Notes: generated by a model from the sequence alone, not told the origin. A stretch of DNA of 64,000 nucleotides from an uncultured Pelagibacteraceae bacterium (GCA_902617895.1 CACMYJ010000007.1:1-64000); one strand, 5' to 3'; counted from the first letter of the stretch, positions 9,771 to 18,067 are shown. A program made the numbers and translations.

Positions 9771-10649
9771 ATGTTTAATGGTTTTAAGTCAAAGTACGTA
9801 AAGGTAAAAAAGGGTAAAGTTTTTTGTAGAGTTGGTGGCGAAGGTCCACCATTGCTTTTACTACACGGATATCCACAAACACATTTAATGTGGCACAAAA
9901 CAGCCCCTGAATTATCTAAAACATTTACAGTGGTTGCTGCAGATTTAAGAGGATATGGAAATAGTCTTGCTCCAGCATCAGATAATAAACATTACAACTA
10001 CTCAAAAAGAGAAATGGCAAGTGACATGAAACAGATGATGATAAAACTAGGGTTTAGCAAATTTTTTGTTGCGGGACATGATAGAGGTGGAAGAGTTGCT
10101 CACAGGTTAGCAAGAGACCATAGAAAAAATATAATAGCTCTTAGTGTTTTAGATATTTGTCCAACATTAGATATGTACGAACTAACGACGAAAGATTTCG
10201 CAAAAGCCTACTTTCATTGGTTTTTTTTGATTCAACCAAAATGGTTACCTGAGAAAATGATAATGAGCGATCCACGTAAATGGATGAAAAATTGTTTAGA
10301 TAAATGGTCAGGTAATCACAAATTTGGAAAAGTTGAAGAGAATTATTTAAAATGTTTCAAGCAACCAAAAAGAATTCATGGGTCTTGTGAAGATTATAGG
10401 GCCTCTGCGACTATTGATTTGGATCATGACAAAAAAGATAGAAAGAAAAAACTAAATATTCCAGTCCAAGTGTTATGGGGAAGCAAGGGAGTAATTGGAA
10501 AGCAGTTCAAACCAATAAAAATTTGGCAAAGATATACTAAAAGAAAAGTTATAGGTTATCCTATAAATTCAGGTCACTTCATTCCAGAGCAAAATCCAAA
10601 GGCAACTATTAAACATTTAACCGATTTTTTTTTGAAGAAAATTAAGTAA
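9771..10649 (+). CDS. Alpha/beta hydrolase, haloacetate (fluoroacetate) dehalogenase type
   Basis: Cytoplasmic alpha/beta hydrolase of 292 residues. The nucleophile motif GHDRGGR gives D104 with R105 and R108; H149-W150 forms the halide pocket; Y209 lies in EDYRAS; H269 is the general base in SGHFIPE. These positions coincide with the residues described for fluoroacetate dehalogenases, in which Asp attacks the alpha carbon and a water hydrolyses the ester. The HGYPQTHLMWHK oxyanion region is also typical. Natural substrate in seawater is unknown, so the dehalogenase activity is a family-level inference. Stands alone with a promoter region shared with guaC. Confidence 0.85.
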   Translation: MFNGFKSKYVKVKKGKVFCRVGGEGPPLLLLHGYPQTHLMWHKTAPELSKTFTVVAADLRGYGNSLAPASDNKHYNYSKREMASDMKQMMIKLGFSKFFVAGHDRGGRVAHRLARDHRKNIIALSVLDICPTLDMYELTTKDFAKAYFHWFFLIQPKWLPEKMIMSDPRKWMKNCLDKWSGNHKFGKVEENYLKCFKQPKRIHGSCEDYRASATIDLDHDKKDRKKKLNIPVQVLWGSKGVIGKQFKPIKIWQRYTKRKVIGYPINSGHFIPEQNPKATIKHLTDFFLKKIK

Positions 10650-10724
10650 TTAGCCTTACTTGATGTGATCAATAATCGCGCATATCATTCTTGATAATAT
10701 AGAATTCACCTTTAAATATAGCTA

Positions 10725-12137
10725 ATGTCTTCTTTACTAAAAAATTCAGAATTAACTTCAGAAAAAGCAGATAGCATTGTTTCTGAAACTCTAAACAATT
10801 GTGATGATGGTGAGCTTTATATAGAGGATACAAAATCTGAGACAATTGTATTAGATGATAACAAAATTAAAAGTTCAAATTATACATCTGACTTAGGTTA
10901 TGGCTTCAGAGCTGTAACAGGTGATACAGTCGCTTATTCTCATTCAAACGAAATTTCAGAAAAATCATTAAAAAATTCAAGCGAAAATCTTAAGTCAACT
11001 TTAAAAAATAATAGCGGAACATATAATTCAGAAATTAAAAAAACTAATCAGAAGCTTTATAAAGACGTTGATCCAATTGAGAGCAAGTCAATGAAATCAA
11101 AAATAGAATTGCTGAATAATATGAATGAGTATGCCAGATCAAAAGATAGTTCAGTTAAACAAGTAACAGCTAGTCTTCTAGCAGAAAAGAAAAATGTTGA
11201 GATCATTAGATCTGGAGGAGAATTATTATCAGATAATAGACCTTTAGTTAGAATAAATATGTCAGTAATGGTTGAAAAGAATGGTAGAAAAGAAACTGGT
11301 GTTTTTGGTATTGGTGGAAGACAGGATTATGATGAATATCTTAAAAATGATAATTGGAAAAAAGTTTGCGATGAAGCTTTTAGAATTGCAAGTACGAATA
11401 TAGAAAGTAAACCTTCTCTTGCAGGAGAAATGAAAGTTGTTCTAGGACCTGGTTGGCCTGCAATTTTAATTCATGAAGCTGTAGGTCATGGACTAGAAGG
11501 AGATTTTAATAGAAAAAAAACTTCAGCTTTTCATGATTTAGTTGGTAAAAAAGTTGCGAGCGATGGAGTTACAATAATCGACGACGGAACATTAGATAAT
11601 AGAAGAGGTAGTTTAAATATTGATGATGAAGGAACGCCAACAGAAAGAACAGTTTTAATTGAAAATGGTATCTTAAAAAATTTCATGCAAGATAGACTAA
11701 ATGCAAGACTTATGAATACAAAATCAACAGGGAATGGAAGAAGAGAGAGCTATAAACATGTCGTGATGCCTAGAATGAGAAATACGATAATGTTAGGTGG
11801 ATCAAACACCCAAGAAGAAATGATTAAGTCAGTAGATAAAGGTATTTTTGCTGTAAGTTTTGGTGGTGGTCAAGTTGACATTACCTCTGGAAAATTCGTT
11901 TTTAACTGTACAGAAGCTTATGAGATTATAAATGGAAAAATTGGATCTCCAATTAAAGGAGCTACTTTAATTGGTGATGGACCATCTTCTTTAAAAGAAA
12001 TTTTAATGGTTGGAAATGATATGATGTTAGATCCTGGCATTGGAACATGCGGTAAAGCTGGACAGGGTGTGCCAGTGGGTGTGGGACAACCATCTCTACT
12101 TATCAATAATATGACCGTTGGTGGAACTCAACTCTAA
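10725..12137 (+). CDS. tldD: TldD zinc metalloprotease subunit
   Basis: Catalytic subunit of the TldD/TldE heterodimeric protease, which degrades unfolded or short peptides and matures some ribosomal peptides. At 470 residues it matches the family. The zinc motif HEAVGH is at residues 250-255, followed by GLEGD. The C terminus has the conserved GKAGQGVPVGVG stretch. The partner gene starts 4 nt downstream. Upstream, positions 10650-10724 hold a short AT-rich promoter region. Confidence 0.93.
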   Translation: MSSLLKNSELTSEKADSIVSETLNNCDDGELYIEDTKSETIVLDDNKIKSSNYTSDLGYGFRAVTGDTVAYSHSNEISEKSLKNSSENLKSTLKNNSGTYNSEIKKTNQKLYKDVDPIESKSMKSKIELLNNMNEYARSKDSSVKQVTASLLAEKKNVEIIRSGGELLSDNRPLVRINMSVMVEKNGRKETGVFGIGGRQDYDEYLKNDNWKKVCDEAFRIASTNIESKPSLAGEMKVVLGPGWPAILIHEAVGHGLEGDFNRKKTSAFHDLVGKKVASDGVTIIDDGTLDNRRGSLNIDDEGTPTERTVLIENGILKNFMQDRLNARLMNTKSTGNGRRESYKHVVMPRMRNTIMLGGSNTQEEMIKSVDKGIFAVSFGGGQVDITSGKFVFNCTEAYEIINGKIGSPIKGATLIGDGPSSLKEILMVGNDMMLDPGIGTCGKAGQGVPVGVGQPSLLINNMTVGGTQL

Positions 12138-12141
12138 TAAA

Positions 12142-13461
12142 ATGATTAAAGATCAAGAATATCTAAAAAAAATTGCAGATATATGCCTTAGTAAGTCAAA
12201 AAAATTAGGTTCATCTGATGCAAATATATTAGTGCAAAGTTCTGTTTCTGAAAATGTAAATGTAAGGAATAAAAAACTTGATGGATCTGAAAGGTCTGAA
12301 AATCTTGGAGTAGTCCTTACAACTTATTTAGGTAAAAAAAAGTCCTCAATAGCCTCATCAAATCTTAAAGAAAAAAATTTAGATGAGCTAGTAAATAGAT
12401 GTATTGAAACAATGAAGATTACACCTGAGGATGAATATAATTCATTACCAGATAAAGATCTCCATTTTAAAGGATTAAAAGACTTGGACTTGTATGATGA
12501 AACTCATTTAAGCAATGAAGACAAGATTAATTATATAAAAGAGGCAGAAGAGGAAGCTTTTTCAAATGATAAAATAATAAATACTAATGGATCTGGATTT
12601 GGTGAGAACAAATCAAATTTTTTATTAGCCAATTCAAATGGATTCGCTGATGGATATAAAACTTCACAATTTACTGCATACTGTGAAGTTGTTTCAAAAA
12701 GCAATGGAAGCATGGAAAGAGATTATGAATATACAAGTAAAAGGTTTTATAGTGATATTTTGAAACCTAAACAACTCGGATCTATTGCAGCGGAACATGC
12801 AGTAAAGAAATTAAATCCAAAAAAAATAAAAAGTGAAAAAATTAGTCTTATATTTGATAAAAGAATATCAAAAAACTTTCTATCTATTTTTGCAAGTGCA
12901 ATATCATCAAGTGCAATAGCAAAAGGAACAACATTTTTAAAGGATAAATTAAATCAACAAGTTTTTAACTCTGAAATAAATATATTAGATCACGGTAATA
13001 TAAAAAAAGCCAATGGATCACGTTACTTTGATAGCGAAGGTATAGCAGTGGTTAACCTTGATTTGATAAAGAACGGTATTCTCCAAGACTATTTAATTGA
13101 TACTTACAATGGTAAAAAAATAAATAGAAAATCTAATGGTAGGGCAAGTGGAACAACAAATTTATATTTTCAAAATGGATCAAAAACATTTGAAGATCTA
13201 GTAAAATCAGAAAATAAAATCTTGTATATTAAAGAAACTATTGGACATGGTACAAATATTATTAACGGTGATTATTCTGTAGGAGCATCTGGCATGATGA
13301 TTGAGAATGGAGAGTTTTCATATCCAGTAAGTGAAATTACAATTGCTGGAAACTTAAATAATATTTTTAAAAATATAACTTTAGCCGACGATTTGGAATT
13401 TAATTATGCAACGAATTCACCGACAATGATGGTTGAAGGTATGGTTGTAGGTGGAAAATAA
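12142..13461 (+). CDS. pmbA: TldE/PmbA protease subunit
   Basis: Non-catalytic partner of TldD; TldE lacks the HExxxH metal site and forms the substrate channel with it. I choose the ATG at 12142 (439 aa); the upstream TTG at 12118 would overlap tldD and adds 8 poorly matched residues. The C-terminal part has the PmbA-type NGRASGTTNLYF and GHGTNIINGDYSVGASG segments. It forms an operon with tldD (4-nt gap) and the TPR gene follows 7 nt later. Confidence 0.92.
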   Translation: MIKDQEYLKKIADICLSKSKKLGSSDANILVQSSVSENVNVRNKKLDGSERSENLGVVLTTYLGKKKSSIASSNLKEKNLDELVNRCIETMKITPEDEYNSLPDKDLHFKGLKDLDLYDETHLSNEDKINYIKEAEEEAFSNDKIINTNGSGFGENKSNFLLANSNGFADGYKTSQFTAYCEVVSKSNGSMERDYEYTSKRFYSDILKPKQLGSIAAEHAVKKLNPKKIKSEKISLIFDKRISKNFLSIFASAISSSAIAKGTTFLKDKLNQQVFNSEINILDHGNIKKANGSRYFDSEGIAVVNLDLIKNGILQDYLIDTYNGKKINRKSNGRASGTTNLYFQNGSKTFEDLVKSENKILYIKETIGHGTNIINGDYSVGASGMMIENGEFSYPVSEITIAGNLNNIFKNITLADDLEFNYATNSPTMMVEGMVVGGK

Positions 13462-13468
13462 TCTCTAA

Positions 13469-14017
13469 ATGAAAAAAATAATAACCATTTTTTTTGCAAT
13501 TTTTTTTATTACCAACTCATCAAACTCTAATGAATACGAAATAAGATTAAATAACTTATTTGAAAAATTAAAAATTCAAAACCACTCAATTGCAATTGAT
13601 ACAGAGATGAAAATTTGGGATATTTGGACAAAACATCCTACTAATCAAAATTTAACTTCTTTGCTATCAAGAGGAACAAAATTTATGAATCAAGAGCAAT
13701 ATTCAGTTGCTGTAGATATATTCACAACAGTAATTAAAAAAGATCCTGCTTGGGCAGAAGCTTGGAATAAAAGAGCAACTGTCTTTTATTTAATGGGCAA
13801 ATATCAAGATTCTCAAAATGATATAGACAAGGTATTAAAACTAGAGAAAAGACATTTTGGAGCATTATCAGGACAGGGTCTCGTTCAAATTAAGTTAAAA
13901 AATTACGAAAAGGCTTTAAAGAGTTATGAAAAAGTAAAAGAGATTTATCCGTCCATGAGGTCACCACAAATAATGATACCACAGATTAAAGAGTTGATTA
14001 AAAATCAATCTGTGTAA
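13469..14017 (+). CDS. Secreted TPR-repeat protein
   Basis: A 182-residue protein with an N-terminal signal peptide (hydrophobic residues about 4-19, cleavage near the SNSNE stretch), so it is likely periplasmic. Two to three tetratricopeptide-like helical repeats are visible from about residue 65, including a WAEAWNKRATVFYLMGKYQD unit and a GALSGQGLVQIKLKNYEKA unit. TPR proteins are protein-binding scaffolds; the partner is unknown. It lies in a tight plus-strand series and its stop directly abuts the next start. Confidence 0.8.
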   Translation: MKKIITIFFAIFFITNSSNSNEYEIRLNNLFEKLKIQNHSIAIDTEMKIWDIWTKHPTNQNLTSLLSRGTKFMNQEQYSVAVDIFTTVIKKDPAWAEAWNKRATVFYLMGKYQDSQNDIDKVLKLEKRHFGALSGQGLVQIKLKNYEKALKSYEKVKEIYPSMRSPQIMIPQIKELIKNQSV

Positions 14018-14566
14018 ATGAAAAAACTACTAATAATATTTTTTATTAACATTTTTGCAGTTAATTCTGCTTATTCTATAGAAGAAGTCCTTAATTCTTT
14101 AAAAGAGGGAGGAAAAATAATTTTTATTAGACATGCGCTTGCACCAGGGAATGGAGATCCAGAAAATTTTGATTTAAATGATTGTTCTACCCAAAGAAAT
14201 TTAAATCAAAGAGGAATTGAACAGTCAAAATTTATTGGAAGTATATTTAATAAAAACCAGATTAAAATTGAAAATGTCTATTCAAGTGAATGGTGCAGAT
14301 GTATAGATACAGCTAAATTTGCTTTTAAAAATTATCAAACATTTAGTGCACTAAATTCTTTTTATGATATTAGATTTGAAGCAAATGAAGAGATGCAAAT
14401 AACTCAACTAAAAGAGTTTATTAATCAATGGAATGGTAAAGAAAATATAATTTTTGTTACTCATTTTGTTGTTATATCTTCAATGCTAAATATAGGGACT
14501 TCCTCAGGAGAAATAGTAATAACCGATAAGAATTTAAATATTATTGGATCAATTGATACTTTGTAA
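14018..14566 (+). CDS. Periplasmic histidine phosphatase superfamily protein
   Basis: A 182-residue member of the phosphoglycerate mutase-like (histidine phosphatase) superfamily with a signal peptide (residues about 1-20). The catalytic RH motif is in FIRHALAPG near residue 38, the supporting Arg lies in SSEWCRC, and the second His is in FVTHFVVIS. The fold is short, like SixA or PhoE-type enzymes. Substrate unknown; an exported phosphomonoesterase is the simplest reading. Starts immediately after the TPR gene stop. Confidence 0.8.
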   Translation: MKKLLIIFFINIFAVNSAYSIEEVLNSLKEGGKIIFIRHALAPGNGDPENFDLNDCSTQRNLNQRGIEQSKFIGSIFNKNQIKIENVYSSEWCRCIDTAKFAFKNYQTFSALNSFYDIRFEANEEMQITQLKEFINQWNGKENIIFVTHFVVISSMLNIGTSSGEIVITDKNLNIIGSIDTL

Positions 14567-14584
14567 TATATTAACCTAAGATTT

Positions 14585-14776
14585 ATGAAAACAATATTTA
14601 TTATAGGATCAAAAAAGCATACTTTAAAATACACTAGAAAAATGCCTGAAGGCGAAGTAAAAAAAATGAAATCTTTTGTAACTAATAAAGGTCAAAAGTT
14701 AGAAAAAACATCCAAGTTTAAGATTCTAAATATTTCAGACGAAAAAACAGCAAGAGTATTTAAGATCAGTTTATAA
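14585..14776 (+). CDS. Small basic protein of unknown function
   Basis: A 63-residue, lysine-rich protein without signal peptide or clear membrane span. It begins MKTIFIIGSKKHTLKYTRK and alternates charged and hydrophobic residues in a way that suggests a small beta fold. I do not recognise a family. It is placed 18 nt after the histidine phosphatase and 25 nt before the aminotransferase, in the same direction, and its codon use looks like its neighbours, which favours a real gene. Confidence 0.6.
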   Translation: MKTIFIIGSKKHTLKYTRKMPEGEVKKMKSFVTNKGQKLEKTSKFKILNISDEKTARVFKISL

Positions 14777-14801
14777 TATTTAATCCAGAAAAAGAAACTA
14801 A

Positions 14802-15953
14802 ATGAAGAAATCTAAAAGAAGTAATGTAGACCCATTTATTGTAATGGATGTAATGGAGTCTGCTAGAAAAGCAGAAGCTAATGGCAAGCATGTAATTCAT
14901 ATGGAAGTAGGTCAACCAGGAACACCGGCACCAAAGCGTGCCAAACAATTTATTTCAGATGAAATTTCTAATAATGATCTTGGCTATACAGTTACTTTAG
15001 GTTTGCCAGAATTACGAAATAGAATTTCTAAATTGTATGGAGATTGGTACAATATTGATTTAAACCCAGACAGAATAATTATAACAACTGGATCTTCAGG
15101 AGCATTTATACTTTCTTTTGCAGCATTATTTGATGTTGGAGATAGAGTAGGCATTGCCGCTCCAGGCTATCCTAGCTATAGACAAATTTTAAAGTCTCAA
15201 GATTTAATCCCAATTGATATTTTTACAGAGTTGCAAAATAAATTTCAGCCTATACCAAAAGATATTAAAGAAAATAATTTAAATGGTTTATTAGTTGCTT
15301 CTCCAGCAAATCCCACCGGTTCAATGCTTGATAAAAAAAAACTAGAAGAACTTATTAATACTGCGCATGAAAATAAAGTGAGTTTTATTAGCGATGAGAT
15401 TTATCATGGAATTCAATATGAAAATAATCCTACATCTGCATTAGAAATTTCAAATGAATGTTATGTTATAAATTCATTTTCTAAATATTTTTCTATGACA
15501 GGTTGGAGAGTAGGCTGGATGATTGTTCCTGAAGATCATGTGAGACAAGTAGAAAGATTATCTCAAAATCTTTTTATTTGTCCTCCTCATGTTAGTCAAT
15601 TAACTGCTCTATCAGCAATGGATGCAAAAGAGGAATTAAATACAAATGTAGAGGTTTATAAAAAAAACAGATCAATTTTGTTAGAAGAGTTACCTAAGGC
15701 TGGTTTAAATAAATTTTCTCCTCCAGATGGTGCTTTTTATATCTACATTGATATTTCAGAGTATTCGAAAGATAGCCTTAACTTTTGTAAAGAAGTGCTT
15801 GATAAAGCAGGAGTAGCAATAACTCCTGGACTTGATTTCGATCAAAAAAGAGGAAATTCTACAATAAGGTTTTCATACGCTAGAAGCACAGAGGATATAA
15901 TTGAAGGAGCAAATAGAATAAAAAAATTTATGAAAGAAGAGTATTTAAAATAA
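14802..15953 (+). CDS. Class I/II pyridoxal-phosphate aminotransferase
   Basis: Fold-type I PLP enzyme of 383 residues, aspartate/aromatic aminotransferase-like. Visible motifs: GSSGAFILSFAAL in the cofactor-binding region, SPANPTGSM, the SDEIYHGI segment, and the Schiff-base Lys in SFSKYFSMTGWRVGW. The C-terminal Arg that binds the substrate carboxylate lies in TIRFSYARS. Specific amino donor cannot be told from sequence. Part of the plus-strand run; the next gene starts 2 nt later. Confidence 0.88.
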   Translation: MKKSKRSNVDPFIVMDVMESARKAEANGKHVIHMEVGQPGTPAPKRAKQFISDEISNNDLGYTVTLGLPELRNRISKLYGDWYNIDLNPDRIIITTGSSGAFILSFAALFDVGDRVGIAAPGYPSYRQILKSQDLIPIDIFTELQNKFQPIPKDIKENNLNGLLVASPANPTGSMLDKKKLEELINTAHENKVSFISDEIYHGIQYENNPTSALEISNECYVINSFSKYFSMTGWRVGWMIVPEDHVRQVERLSQNLFICPPHVSQLTALSAMDAKEELNTNVEVYKKNRSILLEELPKAGLNKFSPPDGAFYIYIDISEYSKDSLNFCKEVLDKAGVAITPGLDFDQKRGNSTIRFSYARSTEDIIEGANRIKKFMKEEYLK

Positions 15954-15955
15954 TA

Positions 15956-16612
15956 ATGAAAACCGCTGTTTTATTTGGCTCATCTGGGTTAATTGGATCT
16001 AATTTACTAGATAATTTAATCAACAATAATACTTACAACAAAATAAAAATATTTGTTAGAAAATTACCTTCTATTGATAATTCAAAAGTTGAAGTGATCA
16101 ATACAGATTTTTTAGATTTAGACACTTTAAAAGAAAAATTAACAGGTGATGATTGTTTTTTTTGCATTGGTACTACTCACAAAGATACACCCGATAAAAA
16201 CGAATATAGAAGAATAGAATATGACTTGCCTGTACAATTAGCAAAAATTGCAAAATTTAATTCAATTAGTAATTTTATTTATGTATCCTCAATTGGAGCA
16301 AACCCAAAAGCCTCAAGTACATATTTAAAAAATAAAGGTCAAGTAGAGGAGGAGCTAAAAAAGATTGGGTTTTCCAACCTAAGCATTATTCAACCCTCAT
16401 TTTTAGTTGGCAACAGAAAAGACTTTAGAATTGTTGAGGTTTTAGGAATTCCAGTGATGAAATTTCTATCCTTATTCTTTTTTGGTGGATTTAAAAAATA
16501 TACTCCAATAAAAGTTGAGATAGTTGTGAATGCAATGATCAAACTTGCCTCAGGAAATAATAGTGAGCAAACTTATTTATCTGATAGGTTGCAAGAGTTA
16601 GGATCTAACTAA
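15956..16612 (+). CDS. NAD(P)-binding Rossmann oxidoreductase, HTATIP2-like
   Basis: A 218-residue atypical short-chain dehydrogenase. The N-terminal FGSSGLIGSNLLDNL matches the nucleotide-binding glycine motif GxxGxxG, and a YVSSIGANPKAS segment followed by YLKNKGQVEE fits the active-site Tyr-x(3)-Lys region. Resembles the NAD(P)H-binding/HTATIP2 group. Substrate unknown. It is tightly packed between the aminotransferase (2 nt) and the SOUL gene (0 nt). Confidence 0.78.
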   Translation: MKTAVLFGSSGLIGSNLLDNLINNNTYNKIKIFVRKLPSIDNSKVEVINTDFLDLDTLKEKLTGDDCFFCIGTTHKDTPDKNEYRRIEYDLPVQLAKIAKFNSISNFIYVSSIGANPKASSTYLKNKGQVEEELKKIGFSNLSIIQPSFLVGNRKDFRIVEVLGIPVMKFLSLFFFGGFKKYTPIKVEIVVNAMIKLASGNNSEQTYLSDRLQELGSN

Positions 16613-17185
16613 ATGATAAAATCAATAATATCGATATCTTTTTTGATTTATATATTCTGTATTTTACCTTACTCTACTTCAATGGCTTATGAGGAATCTC
16701 AATATGATGTAGTATATAAATCTGAAATATACGAAGTGAGACATTATAAAGACCGTCTAGTTGTCGAAGTTGTAAGTAGAAACGATGACAGTAGTTTTAG
16801 AAAACTTTTTAAATATATCTCGGGTCAGAATAATAAATCCCAAGAAATCAAAATGACTGTACCTGTAACACAGGGTGAGAAGGATAATGGATACTATATG
16901 CAATTTTATCTTCCATCAAAATTTACAAAAGAGAATGCGCCTATACCCACAAATTCAGATGTTAAAATCTCAACAATAGAAGAAGGTTTTTTTGCTGTAA
17001 TAGAATATTCTGGAAGAGCCTCAGATAATAATTTCTTCAAACATAAGGAAATTCTTAATAAAAAACTCTTAGAGGATAAAGTAATCATTAAAGGACCTCC
17101 AATAAGAGCAACTTATAATGGGCCTTTTACGCTTCCTATGATGAGACGCAACGAAGCTATGTTTAAAGTTGAGTGGAGTAAATAG
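16613..17185 (+). CDS. SOUL family haem-binding-like protein, exported
   Basis: A 190-residue protein with an N-terminal signal peptide (about residues 1-25) and a SOUL/HBP domain starting at YDVVYKSEIYEVRHYKDR, continuing with KMTVPVTQGE and ending with GPPIRATYNGPFTLP. SOUL proteins bind haem or tetrapyrroles in some organisms; haem binding here is family inference. Likely periplasmic. Last gene of the compact run that starts at tldD. Confidence 0.85.
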   Translation: MIKSIISISFLIYIFCILPYSTSMAYEESQYDVVYKSEIYEVRHYKDRLVVEVVSRNDDSSFRKLFKYISGQNNKSQEIKMTVPVTQGEKDNGYYMQFYLPSKFTKENAPIPTNSDVKISTIEEGFFAVIEYSGRASDNNFFKHKEILNKKLLEDKVIIKGPPIRATYNGPFTLPMMRRNEAMFKVEWSK

Positions 17186-17212
17186 ATTACATTTTGCCAT
17201 ATATATTAATTT

Positions 17213-17226
17213 CTATCACCTGATAG
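17213..17226. repeat. Palindrome upstream of cupin gene
   Basis: CTATCA-CC-TGATAG is a perfect inverted repeat with a 2-nt centre, located 30 nt before the cupin start in a 70-nt intergenic gap. It could be an operator or an RNA hairpin. Short palindromes arise by chance in AT-rich DNA, so support is weak. Confidence 0.3.
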
Positions 17227-17255
17227 TTTACCTTCATTAATCAGAAAGGTATTTT

Positions 17256-17657
17256 ATGAAAAAATTATTTCTAATTTTATTTGTATCGTTTGGTTTAAAC
17301 AGCTCAGTTTTTGCTGATGGTCATGTAAAAAGAATTTTATCAACTAGTCAGACTGGTATGGGTAACGATATTGTTTATCCATCCGGAAAAGCAAAGATCA
17401 CAGCTTTTGAATTTACTGTGCCCGTAGGAGGCCCTGTAGTTCCACATACTCACTCGTTCCCTGTTTTAATAATGATACAACAAGGAGAAATTGAACTTAC
17501 CCAAGGTGGCAAAAGCTATGTTTATAAAGCTGGAGATGCATTTATTGAAGATGTAGGTGTGGCTCATGAATCTAAAAATATTGGAGATGTTCCTGTAAAA
17601 GCAATTGTTGTTGCTATGGGAGTTGAAGGTCAAAAAATTATGACCCCAGTAAAATAG
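17256..17657 (+). CDS. Exported single-domain cupin protein
   Basis: A 133-residue protein with a signal peptide (residues about 1-20, cleaved near VFADG) and one cupin barrel. The first cupin motif is PVVPHTHSFPVLIMIQQGEIEL, in which two His are present but the usual Glu is not; the second has GDAFIEDVGVAHESKN with a further His. A metal site may therefore be incomplete. The ribosome site AGAAAGG lies about 8 nt upstream. Function unknown. It has its own 70-nt upstream gap and is probably separately expressed. Confidence 0.82.
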   Translation: MKKLFLILFVSFGLNSSVFADGHVKRILSTSQTGMGNDIVYPSGKAKITAFEFTVPVGGPVVPHTHSFPVLIMIQQGEIELTQGGKSYVYKAGDAFIEDVGVAHESKNIGDVPVKAIVVAMGVEGQKIMTPVK

Positions 17658-17666
17658 AAAGAAAAA

Positions 17667-17699
17667 ATATGGGGCAGTTATTTTTTTAATGCCCCATAT
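17667..17699 (-). terminator. Rho-independent-type terminator, minus-strand direction
   Basis: Arms at 17667-17676 and 17690-17699 (ATATGGGGCA / TGCCCCATAT) with a 13-nt loop. Read on the minus strand the stem is followed by a run of U residues (complement of 17661-17666), so it ends the small gene at 17713-17904. On the plus strand the following bases are not U-rich, so it is probably weak for the cupin transcript. Confidence 0.75.
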
Positions 17700-17712
17700 C
17701 TCATTCTTTAAG

Positions 17713-17904
17713 CTATATTTTTTTACTCTCTTTTCTTAAGTGTCCTAATGTTTCCCCAGAATTTTTTCCTGATTTGATAACATATCCACTTGTACCGTTG
17801 GCATTAGTTTCTACAGTTTTCAAATTTCGAAACATTAATTGATTTAGCCTAGCGTTCTTTGAGCCTCGGCTAAACGAACTTAAAACTCTGTGCATTCTTT
17901 TCAT
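17713..17904 (-). CDS. Small basic orphan protein with structured leader
   Basis: A 63-residue very basic protein (starts MKRMHRVLSSFSRGSKNARL, ends in RKESKKI) with no membrane span or signal peptide. I do not recognise a family. A strong ribosome site AAGGAGAG lies 6 nt before the ATG, unusual among the weak sites of this window. A terminator follows and a leader with two hairpins precedes, so it is a one-gene transcription unit. It uses CGA, TCG and AGG codons that its neighbours rarely use. Alternatively the transcript may act as RNA, since an inverted repeat (17843-17849 with 17868-17874) lies inside the reading frame. Confidence 0.6.
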   Translation of the reverse strand: MKRMHRVLSSFSRGSKNARLNQLMFRNLKTVETNANGTSGYVIKSGKNSGETLGHLRKESKKI

Positions 17905-17942
17905 ACACTCTCCTTGTTTGTTTTTCCAAAACTCGCTTTTAA

Positions 17943-17982
17943 CCGATGCGATATCGGCCTCTTTTTCACCATGAGATATGGT
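17943..17982 (-). promoter_or_regulatory. Leader with two tandem hairpins before the small orphan gene
   Basis: On the minus strand two 5-bp stems follow each other: ACCAT/ATGGT (17978-17982 with 17968-17972) and CCGAT/ATCGG (17953-17957 with 17943-17947). Their apical nine bases are ATATCTCAT and ATATCGCAT, identical except one position. They lie within the probable 5' leader of the 63-residue gene. A repeated loop on different stems suggests a binding site, but no known riboswitch is recognised. Confidence 0.45.
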
Positions 17983-17990
17983 ATTAATAA

Positions 17991-18017
17991 ATTATCTTTT
18001 ACAAATAATATTTTCAA
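17991..18017 (-). promoter_or_regulatory. Possible promoter for the small orphan gene
   Basis: On the minus strand TTGAAA (18012-18017) and GATAAT (17991-17996) are separated by 15 nt, or TAATTG (18015-18020) and GATAAT by 18 nt. Transcription would begin just before the first leader hairpin. The AT-rich background makes such matches common, so confidence is low. Confidence 0.35.
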
Positions 18018-18067
18018 TTAGATAACTTATTATTATGACCAAACTGGGTTTTAAAATTGTTTATTAC

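Noticed and set aside
17256-17657. Cupin as DMSP lyase DddK
   Set aside because: Length is similar, but this protein has a signal peptide and its first cupin motif lacks the metal-binding Glu, so a DddK call is not supported.
17905-18067. Known riboswitch (glycine, SAM-V) upstream of the small gene
   Set aside because: The conserved cores of these riboswitches are not visible, and the downstream gene is not a typical target.
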